Below, piece after piece: positions 17,358 through 25,792 of a DNA stretch of 35,480 nucleotides (position 1 is the first letter of the stretch; the number at the start of each line of letters is the position of its first letter). Under the pieces are notes generated by a model, which searched no databases, had not been told where the DNA came from, and saw only the letters and a program-made list of their open reading frames with translations. The stretch spans positions 1 to 35,480 of the forward strand of contig CANQMJ010000004.1 of assembly GCA_947624945.1 (NCBI GenBank). Direction: 5' to 3'. Position numbers and translations under genes: made by a program. The DNA comes from an uncultured Clostridia bacterium (lineage in GTDB: Bacteria > Bacillota > Clostridia > Oscillospirales > CAG-272).

Positions 17358-19880
17358 ATGGTCAAATACAATGACGAAAGCGACGAAATACTTGTTGCGC
17401 TCACGCTGACGGGCGACGAACGGGCGTATGAGGCGCTCGTACTGCGCCATCAGAAGCGTGTGCTTGCGTCGGCGAAGGCGGTGACGCGCAGGGACTTCAT
17501 GGCGGAGGACGCGGCGCAGGACGCGTTCGTCGCGGCGTGGATGAAGCTCGACAAGCTGTCGGACCCGTCGAAATTCGGTCAGTGGGTGAGCCGCATAGCG
17601 CGCAACCGCGCCGTGAACATGATGACGCGGGCGAAGCAGTACGTAGACATCGAGGACGTGTCGTTCACGCTCGAATCGACATACAACGTCGAGGAAGCCA
17701 TTTTGCAGTCCGAGGAATACGGCGAGCTCCGCCGACAGCTGCAGAGACTGCCGCAGAAGATAAAGACGGTCATATATCTCTACTATTTCGAGGGGCTCAC
17801 GATACCGAAAATAGCGGAAAAACTGAATTACCCGGAGGGAACTGTAAAATGGCAGCTCTCGGAGGGCAGGCGGACATTGAGAGGAGAATTATCTGCAATG
17901 AATGAAAAGATCGACGATACGCTCGTCGAAAAGGTCATGAAGAAGGTCGAGGAGCTGAAAAACTGGCGTCTTAAGGACAACAAACGCGGCATCGAAAACG
18001 TATACCGCGAGGTGCTCGCGGCTGTCGAGGCGCTGCCGGAATCGAAGGAAAGGTATCACGCGCTCGCGGATACTCTCGTCGTCGGCAGATGGTGGGTGCA
18101 CGGCGAGGACAGCGACGAAAATTTAGCGCGTCTGCGCGATGCGGCTCTGCGCGGACACAACGAGAACGCGATGGCAACGGTCATGTATGTGGAGCAAAGA
18201 AGGCTTTTCGGCGACGAGAAGATTGTGTATGTACGTGACACACAAATACCGTTTTTGAAGGAAAACGGATTCAGCTCTGCGCTCGGATACGTGTATTTCA
18301 GGCTCTCGCGCGAGTATTTCGTGAACAAAAACGACAGAGAGAGCGGGTACGCTGCGCTGAGGTCGGCGCTGGACGTGCTTCCGGAAGAAAGCGAATATCA
18401 CGCGTGCGCGCTTGCGGCGATGAATGCGAACCGTATCTATGACGAAGAGGCGGCGAAAAAGCAGAAATTCGGTTTCGGCTGCGACTGCGATGTGATCAAA
18501 TTTGTAAACGGCGAACCGAGATATTACACACAGCCGGGATATAGCTATCGAATCAGCGGACTGGCGGGACTGGCGCGTGACGAGACGTTCTACGACGCAT
18601 CGCGCTGCGACAGCAGGTACTTTGTCAAAGGCGCGTCTGTCGGCGACGTATACACAGGCACCGACGAGGCTAAAACGCTCACATATGCGTCAAGCGGCGC
18701 GGTCGTAGAAACAAAGGCGGGCACGTTTGAAAATTGCGACGTCTGGGTCACAAACGAAAAATATGACGGAGGAAAAACGACCGTATACTACAAGGACGGC
18801 GTCGGCATAGTTCGCATCGTGTACGAAAGCATAACAAGACCGACTTACTCGGAGTCGCTCGTCTCGTATCATATCGCAGGCGGAAAAGGGATTCTGCCGT
18901 TATGCCGCGGCAATAAGTGGGAGTACGAAAAAGACAGCGCCGGCATATATTCGCATAACGGCGTTTATGAGGTCACATACTGCGACGGCAAATACGCGCT
19001 CGTGTCGGCTTATCAGACGTCATGGCTGCGCGACGGCGATCAGACAGTCGACTTTGAAGGAATGTTGACAACGATCCATGAAGAGTATGCTACACAGGAC
19101 GAGCAAGGTGATGAGCATATTCACGATGTGTCAAAGCGGGTCGCCGAGCTGCGCGAGCTTGCGAGTTCCGAGTGGCAGACCGTGTACTGCGATACGCTTG
19201 GGCGCGTGCTGAAGCGTATGTGCGACACTGATCCCGAATTTACGCCCGACTGCAAGGAGAACGGGATGTGGGAGTTCATCGAATTGTATAACATCGTCGA
19301 CGGCAACAGAATAAACAATTTATTCTGGCCGTACTCGCTGCAATGGAAGGGTGTAAGGGGAGACGCCGAAAGTCACTTGCTCTGCAACAACGACATATAC
19401 GGGATACTCACCGACTGTCTCGGCATGTCATGGAGCGACGATTGGGAGTTCGATGTCGACATGAGCGATCAGCACTATGTCTTCGATATAGCATATTCGT
19501 CACGGTTCAGACTGTCGCACGCAGGCACGGTCAGCGTCAGAGCCGGTACGTTTGACGACTGCGTCCGACTCGACGTTGACACCGACAATTTGCCGGCGGG
19601 ATGGAGTTATCGCGGCGGCAGGCACAGCTACGTGTATGCGCCCGGCGTCGGCATAATTCGCGTCGAGTTCGGCGAGGGCGACAGTCACGGCGTATACGAG
19701 CTTACGTCTTACGAGGGCGTCGGCGAGGGCTACATGCCGCTGCATGCGGGCATGAAGCGCCGCTACGAGCTGACGGGCGCGCGCGACGGTCTTATCGGCG
19801 AGACGGAGTATGTGTACGTCAGCACCGATACGGGCGTGCTTCTTATCGTGCGCGATTCGTCGGGCAGGGAAAAGAGGTAA
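17358..19880 (+). CDS. ECF-type sigma-70 family factor with large C-terminal extension (helical region plus repeated beta-type domains)
   Basis: Residues ~1-178: sigma2 (YEALVLRHQKRVLASAKAVTRRDFMAEDAAQDAFVAAWMKLDKL) and sigma4 (LQRLPQKIKTVIYLYYFEGLTIPKIAEKLNYPEGTVKWQLSEGRRTLR). The remaining ~660 aa include two 'AGTFxxC...GVGIxRxxxE' units. SD AAGGAGC precedes the ATG. Confidence 0.88.
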   Translation: MVKYNDESDEILVALTLTGDERAYEALVLRHQKRVLASAKAVTRRDFMAEDAAQDAFVAAWMKLDKLSDPSKFGQWVSRIARNRAVNMMTRAKQYVDIEDVSFTLESTYNVEEAILQSEEYGELRRQLQRLPQKIKTVIYLYYFEGLTIPKIAEKLNYPEGTVKWQLSEGRRTLRGELSAMNEKIDDTLVEKVMKKVEELKNWRLKDNKRGIENVYREVLAAVEALPESKERYHALADTLVVGRWWVHGEDSDENLARLRDAALRGHNENAMATVMYVEQRRLFGDEKIVYVRDTQIPFLKENGFSSALGYVYFRLSREYFVNKNDRESGYAALRSALDVLPEESEYHACALAAMNANRIYDEEAAKKQKFGFGCDCDVIKFVNGEPRYYTQPGYSYRISGLAGLARDETFYDASRCDSRYFVKGASVGDVYTGTDEAKTLTYASSGAVVETKAGTFENCDVWVTNEKYDGGKTTVYYKDGVGIVRIVYESITRPTYSESLVSYHIAGGKGILPLCRGNKWEYEKDSAGIYSHNGVYEVTYCDGKYALVSAYQTSWLRDGDQTVDFEGMLTTIHEEYATQDEQGDEHIHDVSKRVAELRELASSEWQTVYCDTLGRVLKRMCDTDPEFTPDCKENGMWEFIELYNIVDGNRINNLFWPYSLQWKGVRGDAESHLLCNNDIYGILTDCLGMSWSDDWEFDVDMSDQHYVFDIAYSSRFRLSHAGTVSVRAGTFDDCVRLDVDTDNLPAGWSYRGGRHSYVYAPGVGIIRVEFGEGDSHGVYELTSYEGVGEGYMPLHAGMKRRYELTGARDGLIGETEYVYVSTDTGVLLIVRDSSGREKR

Positions 19881-19885
19881 ACAAA

Positions 19886-19908
19886 GCGGGGACCCGACGG
19901 GTCCCCGC
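19886..19908 (+). terminator. Rho-independent terminator of the ECF gene
   Basis: GCGGGGACCC-GAC-GGGTCCCCGC right after the stop. Confidence 0.75.
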
Positions 19909-19930
19909 GGTTGTTTGCGGGAGACGAAAG

Positions 19931-19955
19931 AAAAACAGACGGCGGATGCCGTCTG
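19931..19955 (-). terminator. Terminator of the zinc-ribbon/nuclease gene
   Basis: CAGACGGC-GGAT-GCCGTCTG with A5 on the plus side (T5 on the transcript). Confidence 0.75.
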
Positions 19956-19958
19956 CTT

Positions 19959-22037
19959 TTACTCTACTTTTTCCCATCTGTAACTTTTGCATTTGGTGTT
20001 GTTTTTGATAGCACGTTCTATCGATTTTCTTGATACGCCGATAGATTTTGCTGCTGCTGCACCACTTTCAAAAATTTCACCGGTGTCGACATTTCTGACT
20101 TGCAGTCGTCCGGCACATTTAGGACATCCGGTTTTACCGTGTGTTCGTGAATTAATAATTGCTTCCCAGCTATGTCCTTTACTGCACCTCCACCAAACTT
20201 TTTCATTCGAACCTGATGGATAGTCTTCCGGATTTTTTTCGTTTTTATCGTAATCCCATTCTTTTACCAATTCGGGATAATGATCTGCCAAAGAGCCTTT
20301 TTTAGCAAGGTTATGTTTTTTTCTTGTTTCTACGCTTTTGCTTTGTCCGCATTTGGGGCATCCGCGGTGCATTTTTGTTCTCTGATATGGAGAAGATTCC
20401 CACGAATAACCGCAATTTTTGCAAACCCACCAAACTATTTTTGATGATCCCGGAATACAGTCTCCCGGAGAAATTTCTTTTTTTTCATAATCCCATTCTT
20501 CAAGTAATATAGGGAATTTTTCTGCAAGTGAACCTTTGCTTTTCTTCAATGTTTCATTCAAATTTATAATTCTATTTTGTTTTGCACAATTCGGACATCG
20601 CCCTCCTTGGCTGACTGAGAATATCTGTGCTTCCCATTCATATCCGCACGTATCACATTTCCACCAAACTTTTTTGTTAGAACCCGCAGTAAACTCTTCA
20701 GGGGCAGGTATATTCTTTTCATAATTCCATATTGTTTTCAGTTCCGGACAAGCGGTAAATAAATCATTTTCTCCCTTATACGCTTTCTTTCCGGCACAAT
20801 ACGGGCAACCCGCTTTTCTCCCGGATGTTCTCGAAGATATCGCAGCTTCCCATTCATGCCCTTTGTCACATTTCCACCAAACTTTTTCATCTGAGCCTTT
20901 ACTATATTTTTCCGGCCCGTTTTCGTTTTTATTATAATTCCATTCAGAAATGAGTTCAGGATTAGACGTTGTAAGGTCATTAAAACCGACTTTAATTCTT
21001 TTCCCCGAACAATATGGACACTTGTTGTGTCCAATTGTTTTATTTGCAACAGTCATGTCATAATCATAACCGCATTTTTTGCATGTCCACCAAACTCTTT
21101 TATTTGAGGCATAACCAAATGATTCAGGCTTGAGATTTTTATTTTTTTCGTAGCACCATTCAGCCGCAATTTCAGGATATTTTACAGCAACACTATTTTC
21201 TTTAATTGACCTAACATATAAATTATAGATATCTGTCGCATCACGTTTTAAATCTATGTCGGGAACCGGCAAACCTATTATTTCAACCACCTTTTTGAGT
21301 CCCCAGACAAACTCATCGTCAGTCGGGTTACTTTTTTCTACTGTTTGCAGAGTTATTGTGTCGCCCGTCTGTTCTCTGTTTCTGCCACACTGAATAACTA
21401 TAACTCTAATACCGTTGTTTCTGAGAAATTCGTATTTTTGCGCGTCTTTGTTTTCCTTTTGACTATGGAAATACTCACCGTTATATTCTATACCGATATT
21501 AAGATTGGAAATATAAACGTCTAATTCTTTTCCATGAACTATTTTTCTATTTTCAACTGAAATTATTTTTGAAAGATAATAGAAGATAGTTTGTTCCTGC
21601 TTCGATGTATGACTTTCTTTTGTGCAGTCCGGACATGCAAAGCCTTGCGATGTTCTTTCAACTATTTTCCTTTTATAGCTTTGACCGCATATAGGGCAAA
21701 CCCAGCTTACACTTTTATTTGAGAATGGCAAATAATCGCTCGGTAGTTTTTCATTATTTGCATAATCCCATTCTTTTGCCAATGCGGGGTATTTTGTTTC
21801 AAAGTCGTTCTCACCTTTTATCGGTAATTTACCCGCACAATAAGGACACCCGGACTGCTCCCTTGTTCTATGATCTATTCTCGCACGATATGAATGATTT
21901 TCTTTGCACCGCCACCATGCTTCGATGTCAGAATGCGGAGGTACTGTTGACGGCGTTTTATCGTTTTTCTCATAATCCCACTCTGATGCTATTTCGGGAT
22001 ATTCAGTTTGAAGGCTTTTTTTGAGTTCTTTTTTCAT
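19959..22037 (-). CDS. Multi-zinc-ribbon (DUF4379-like) protein with embedded Vsr/PD-(D/E)XK-like nuclease core and NUMOD-like C-terminus
   Basis: Seven repeats of 'YPELxxEWDYxKNxxxPexyxxGSNxKVWWxCxxxGxxWEAxIxxRTxxxxGCPxCxGK'; between repeats 2 and 3 'KELDVYISNLNIGIEYNGEYFH...DAQKYEFLRNNGIRVIVIQ'; tail 'VRNVDTGEIFESGAAAAKSIGVSRKSIERAIKNNTKCKSYRWEKVE'. Confidence 0.82.
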   Translation of the reverse strand: MKKELKKSLQTEYPEIASEWDYEKNDKTPSTVPPHSDIEAWWRCKENHSYRARIDHRTREQSGCPYCAGKLPIKGENDFETKYPALAKEWDYANNEKLPSDYLPFSNKSVSWVCPICGQSYKRKIVERTSQGFACPDCTKESHTSKQEQTIFYYLSKIISVENRKIVHGKELDVYISNLNIGIEYNGEYFHSQKENKDAQKYEFLRNNGIRVIVIQCGRNREQTGDTITLQTVEKSNPTDDEFVWGLKKVVEIIGLPVPDIDLKRDATDIYNLYVRSIKENSVAVKYPEIAAEWCYEKNKNLKPESFGYASNKRVWWTCKKCGYDYDMTVANKTIGHNKCPYCSGKRIKVGFNDLTTSNPELISEWNYNKNENGPEKYSKGSDEKVWWKCDKGHEWEAAISSRTSGRKAGCPYCAGKKAYKGENDLFTACPELKTIWNYEKNIPAPEEFTAGSNKKVWWKCDTCGYEWEAQIFSVSQGGRCPNCAKQNRIINLNETLKKSKGSLAEKFPILLEEWDYEKKEISPGDCIPGSSKIVWWVCKNCGYSWESSPYQRTKMHRGCPKCGQSKSVETRKKHNLAKKGSLADHYPELVKEWDYDKNEKNPEDYPSGSNEKVWWRCSKGHSWEAIINSRTHGKTGCPKCAGRLQVRNVDTGEIFESGAAAAKSIGVSRKSIERAIKNNTKCKSYRWEKVE

Positions 22038-22086
22038 ATCGTCACCGTTTTCATTTTGATATTTTACGTTATAGACGAAAACTATG

Positions 22087-22121
22087 AAAAAACAGGCTAC
22101 AGTAAATGTAACCTGTTTTTT
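22087..22121. terminator. Terminator between tRNA-Leu and the nuclease gene
   Basis: AAAAAACAGGcTAC-AGTAAAT-GTAaCCTGTTTTTT inverted repeat immediately 3' of the tRNA. Confidence 0.75.
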
Positions 22122-22122
22122 A

Positions 22123-22206
22123 TGCGGGTAAAAGGACTTGAACCTTCATGAAGTTGCCCTCACTAGAACCTGAATCTAGCGCGTCTGCCAATTCCGCCAT
22201 ACCCGC
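22123..22206 (-). tRNA. tRNA-Leu (anticodon CAG)
   Basis: Minus strand GCGGGTATGGCGGAATTGGCAGACGCGCTAGATTCAGGTTCTAGTGAGGGCAACTTCATGAAGGTTCAAGTCCTTTTACCCGCA: 7-bp acceptor stem, loop UUCAGGU, class II variable arm, T-loop GTTCAAGTCC; no encoded CCA. Confidence 0.95.
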
Positions 22207-22285
22207 GGATTTTATGAGCGAGTGTGGCGGAATTCTAACGCACATACCCGCGTAGTATATTGCTTTTATTTCAGCGAACAAATGT

Positions 22286-22314
22286 ATTATACACTATCGT
22301 TTGCGATTTGTAAA
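22286..22314 (-). promoter_or_regulatory. SigA-type promoter upstream of tRNA-Leu
   Basis: On the minus strand TTTACA (22314-22309), 17 bp, TATAAT (22291-22286). Confidence 0.65.
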
Positions 22315-22418
22315 CCCCTTTTTTCAAAAAAATTCAAAAAGTACATCGCCGCCTGAGATTGACAACATGTACGCGCTCTGATAAAATAGAATAAAACGAC
22401 AGGGAAGGCGGCGATACA

Positions 22419-23522
22419 GTGGCACGTGCAGGAACGGCAAATAAAAACTATCGCGGCGCGAGGGCGGGCAAGGGCGCCCTGCTCGCGGTATATGCGCTTG
22501 CGCATCTGCTCGTCGATATGTGCTGCTGCGCGGCGCTGCTCCGTTTCACGCGCGGCACCGATTACTTCGCCATGTCGCTGTTTATATACAATTTCTGCGC
22601 GTTCGCGCTTCAGATGCCGATAGGGGCGTTCGCCGACGGCATGACGAAGACTGGACCGCTGTCGGTGGTCGGATGCGTTACTGTCGCGCTGTCGATGATA
22701 GCGGCGCCTGCGCCGTATGTGCTTGCGGCGATGCTCGGGGTCGGCAACGCGTGCTTTCATGTCGGCGGGGGCGTGTACTCAATGCGTGCCGGCAGCGGAT
22801 GCTCACGTCTCGGTGTGTTCGTCTCGCCCGGTGCCGTCGGACTTGTTATAGGGCGAATCGTGTCCGATATGGACGCTGTCGCCGATATGATGATCATGAC
22901 AGGCGTTGCCGTGATAATGGTCGTTTCGGCTTTGCTTATAATTCTCGCCGAGCCGTTTGCCGTTACATATGAATCGGTAGCGCCGTTTGCGCACGGTATA
23001 AACGTGTCGTATCCGGGACGGAAAGCGCTCGCGTGCGCATGCTTTTTCATCGTTGTCGCGCTGCGTTCGTTCGGCGGGCTGACGTTCGTATTCGACTGGA
23101 AGTCGACAGTCGGTGCAACATTTGCGGCTATACTGACGGCGGCAGCGGCAGCATTTGGAAAGATGCTCGGCGGTATCGTCTCCGACCGCGTGGGTATGAA
23201 AGCGACGTCGGCGTTCACGCTGACGCTGTCGGCGGTCTTGATGCTGTGGAGCGCGAATATGTACACTTCGCTTTTCGCACTGCTGCTGTTCAACATGACG
23301 ATGCCGATCACATTGCGCGCGGCGGCTGACAACGTTCGCGGTCACGAGGGCTTCGCATTCGGGTTTTGCACGCTTGCGCTGTTCGTCGGCTACATACCGG
23401 CATTTATCGGCGTTACAATGCCTTTCGGCATATACGGCAATGCTGCGGTCGCTGTGATATCGCTCGCATTCATGGCGGCGGGACTCGAGTTCACGTCGCA
23501 CGGCGCGGGAAAACGCAAATGA
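22419..23522 (+). CDS. MFS-like multi-pass membrane transporter
   Basis: GTG start with SD; ~10-12 TM segments, 'QMPIGAFADGMTKTGPLSVVG', 'GVGNACFHVGGGVYSM'. Confidence 0.7.
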   Translation: MARAGTANKNYRGARAGKGALLAVYALAHLLVDMCCCAALLRFTRGTDYFAMSLFIYNFCAFALQMPIGAFADGMTKTGPLSVVGCVTVALSMIAAPAPYVLAAMLGVGNACFHVGGGVYSMRAGSGCSRLGVFVSPGAVGLVIGRIVSDMDAVADMMIMTGVAVIMVVSALLIILAEPFAVTYESVAPFAHGINVSYPGRKALACACFFIVVALRSFGGLTFVFDWKSTVGATFAAILTAAAAAFGKMLGGIVSDRVGMKATSAFTLTLSAVLMLWSANMYTSLFALLLFNMTMPITLRAAADNVRGHEGFAFGFCTLALFVGYIPAFIGVTMPFGIYGNAAVAVISLAFMAAGLEFTSHGAGKRK

Positions 23523-23523
23523 T

Positions 23524-23865
23524 ATGATGCTGATTTTTTCGCTCGCCGTGTCGCTGTTTTTGACGCTCGTTTTCGAGCTTGCCGTTGCAGCCGTATGGGG
23601 CGTAACAGAAAGGGAAGATATTGCGCTTATCTGCGAAGCAAACATTATCACGAATCCCGCCGTCGTGTTCGCTTCATTTGTACTGAAACGTGTGCTGACG
23701 GTGCATTTCCTCGTTTGGCAGCTGCCGCTTGAGGCAATTGCAGTTTTTGTCGAATGTCTGATATATACCAAATTCGGCAGGCGCATAACGCATCCGCTCT
23801 TATTTTCGCTGACTACAAATACTTTTTCGTATACGGCAGGTCTTGTTTTACCGTTGATTTTTTGA
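23524..23865 (+). CDS. 113-aa multi-pass membrane protein of unknown function
   Basis: Starts 1 nt after the MFS-like stop codon; hydrophobic with 'EANIITNPAVVFASFVLKR'. Confidence 0.6.
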   Translation: MMLIFSLAVSLFLTLVFELAVAAVWGVTEREDIALICEANIITNPAVVFASFVLKRVLTVHFLVWQLPLEAIAVFVECLIYTKFGRRITHPLLFSLTTNTFSYTAGLVLPLIF

Positions 23866-23881
23866 AAAAGGAGGCGCTTTG

Positions 23882-24034
23882 ATGAATTATTTGCATGCGA
23901 TGCTCGACATTGTTTACACCCCGGTTGACTGGATGCTTGAAAATTGGCGCAATATTATTTTGTATTCAATACTTATGATCGTTATAGCCGTCATTGTAAC
24001 GCTGGTCATAATATTCACACGCAAGCATAAATAA
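23882..24034 (+). CDS. 50-aa single-pass small membrane protein (not in ORF track)
   Basis: ATG 23882 behind a strong SD (AAAAAGGAGGCGCTTTG): MNYLHAMLDIVYTPVDWMLENWRNIILYSILMIVIAVIVTLVIIFTRKHK*. Confidence 0.7.
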   Translation: MNYLHAMLDIVYTPVDWMLENWRNIILYSILMIVIAVIVTLVIIFTRKHK

Positions 24035-24067
24035 GTCAAAAAGGGCGCGGCAGCGCCCTTTTTTGAC
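24035..24067. terminator. Bidirectional terminator
   Basis: GTCAAAAAGGGCGC-GGCA-GCGCCCTTTTTTGAC. Confidence 0.85.
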
Positions 24068-24130
24068 TTATGCGATTGCATAAAATCCCTGCGCGATTTC
24101 AAATTATACAACTGTCTATGCGAGTATGTA

Positions 24131-24772
24131 TCACTTTTCGAATATACTCATGTTCGACGGCAAAATTCCCGACTGCTGATATACGATCTCCGATATCTGC
24201 GCGACCTCATTCGGCAAAAGCCCGTCGCTCTTTACTATCACACTGACGTTCTCGCCATTGATTATTGCTACGCAGTCGGCAAATCCCTTTGCCTTGACGA
24301 GCTCCTCGATATTTGCCTCCGCCGACATATTCGCCGCGAGCGCGGCTATGTCGGCGCCCGCCTGATCGCGCACCTCCTGGAGCGCCGTCTCGTTGTCGAC
24401 GACTGTTGACAGTACCTGTATTGCTTCGTCGCGCGCACGGTCGCGGTTGTATGCCGCCGTGTCGAAGTATTCGTCTCGTACGGGCGACGCCGGCTCAGGC
24501 GACGCGTCGACGTCGGACGTGCCCTCTCCTGTGCCGTCCTCCTCAAGCAGCGCGGCATAATAATTCGGATCGATCTTGTACCCGCCGTCACCGTCCTTTC
24601 CGTTGCCGGACAAGATAAAGTTTAGCCCGATCGCGACGCCGCATACGAGCACGGCGCATATGATTATCATATTCTTCGCGCCGATCTTACGCGCCGCTCC
24701 CGCGGCTTTTTCCTTTACTCCGGCGAATTTTTCGCCGAGCTTCATTTCTTTGAACTTTTTCGTTATTTTCAT
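24131..24772 (-). CDS. spoIIIAH: Stage III sporulation protein AH
   Basis: One N-terminal TM, 'AYNRDRARDEAIQVLSTVV...KGFADCVAIINGENVSVIVKSDGLLPNEVAQISEIVYQQSGI'; last gene of the spoIIIA operon. Confidence 0.93.
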   Translation of the reverse strand: MKITKKFKEMKLGEKFAGVKEKAAGAARKIGAKNMIIICAVLVCGVAIGLNFILSGNGKDGDGGYKIDPNYYAALLEEDGTGEGTSDVDASPEPASPVRDEYFDTAAYNRDRARDEAIQVLSTVVDNETALQEVRDQAGADIAALAANMSAEANIEELVKAKGFADCVAIINGENVSVIVKSDGLLPNEVAQISEIVYQQSGILPSNMSIFEK

Positions 24773-24843
24773 GTGAGTGCCTCCCGTGTTTTTCTCCTTT
24801 GCTCAATGTATATGACGCGGCGGGCGCGCATATGACGACTTTT

Positions 24844-25329
24844 TTATTTTCCCGCGCCTGCGACCGATATTTTTGATACGGGCACACCGAGTGCGCATGA
24901 CAAAAGCTCCGTCAGCGTCCGCTTAGTCGCAGCGTCTCCGCCTCCACGGCATACGACCGCGATGCCGCGCACGGACGCGTATATTTCGCGCACGAGCACC
25001 GTCCTTTCCTCGCCGCCGACGCTTACGATGACATAACGGCTCCCGCCGCCGTCGCCGTCCTCGGCGTAAACGCGTTCAGTGCCGCCGTCGAGCGTCAGAA
25101 GCACCGACACGTCGGATACACCTTTGACCTGCTCGCACAGCTCCACTATACGCGATTCGAGCGAGCGCGCATATTCTGTCATGTCGACGTCGACGGACTC
25201 GCTTTCCGACGTCTTCGGGGCTGTGCGCGAGCCGAGTACGAGCAGCAGCACGCCGACGACGCCGAGTCCTATCATCAGCCACTTCTTCGGCGAGTTCTTG
25301 AAATATGAAAAGAATCCGTTTTCATTCAT
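24844..25329 (-). CDS. spoIIIAG: Stage III sporulation protein AG
   Basis: N-terminal TM, 'LCEQVKGVSDVSVLLTLDGGTERVYA...EIYASVRGIAVVCRGGGDAATKRTLTELLSCALGVPVSKISV'. Confidence 0.93.
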   Translation of the reverse strand: MNENGFFSYFKNSPKKWLMIGLGVVGVLLLVLGSRTAPKTSESESVDVDMTEYARSLESRIVELCEQVKGVSDVSVLLTLDGGTERVYAEDGDGGGSRYVIVSVGGEERTVLVREIYASVRGIAVVCRGGGDAATKRTLTELLSCALGVPVSKISVAGAGK

Positions 25330-25792
25330 AACTTATGTTCACCTCGCAGTCGTAAGTGCCGATTATATATTCCGTCAGCGATTCGGCGTCGGTCCAAACG
25401 GCACCGCCGCGCAGCGTGACCGTGACGGAGGCGATCTTTACGTCGTCGAAGTCGCTCGAGTCAAGCGTCGCGGACGCGTCGACGCTGCTGCGCTCAAGAT
25501 TAAATACTGCGGAGATATCATCGGCGACTGATGCTGAAATCGACGCTTCCACGCGTTTGATTATGTTCTCGCGAATGTCGAACTCGTACTGCTCCGTCTC
25601 GACCGAAAGCTCCGGAAGCTCGATTTTGCCGCGGTCGAAAAGCTCGAAAAGCGGCGTCGCCATGACGCACAGTGTGACGAGTCCGGATATGTATTTTATG
25701 TATTTTGAAGACGCGCCGTCACTCGGCATGACGATGCCGGCGAGCGCCGTCACAGACGCGCAGACTATGACGGCAGTCATGTACGCGCTCAT
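25322..25792 (-). CDS. spoIIIAF: Stage III sporulation protein AF
   Basis: Trimmed from ORF 25322-26551 to ATG 25792 (MSAYMTAVIVCASVTALAGIVMPSDGASSKYIKYISGLVTLCVM...); overlaps spoIIIAE by 4 nt. Confidence 0.88.
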   Translation of the reverse strand: MSAYMTAVIVCASVTALAGIVMPSDGASSKYIKYISGLVTLCVMATPLFELFDRGKIELPELSVETEQYEFDIRENIIKRVEASISASVADDISAVFNLERSSVDASATLDSSDFDDVKIASVTVTLRGGAVWTDAESLTEYIIGTYDCEVNISYE

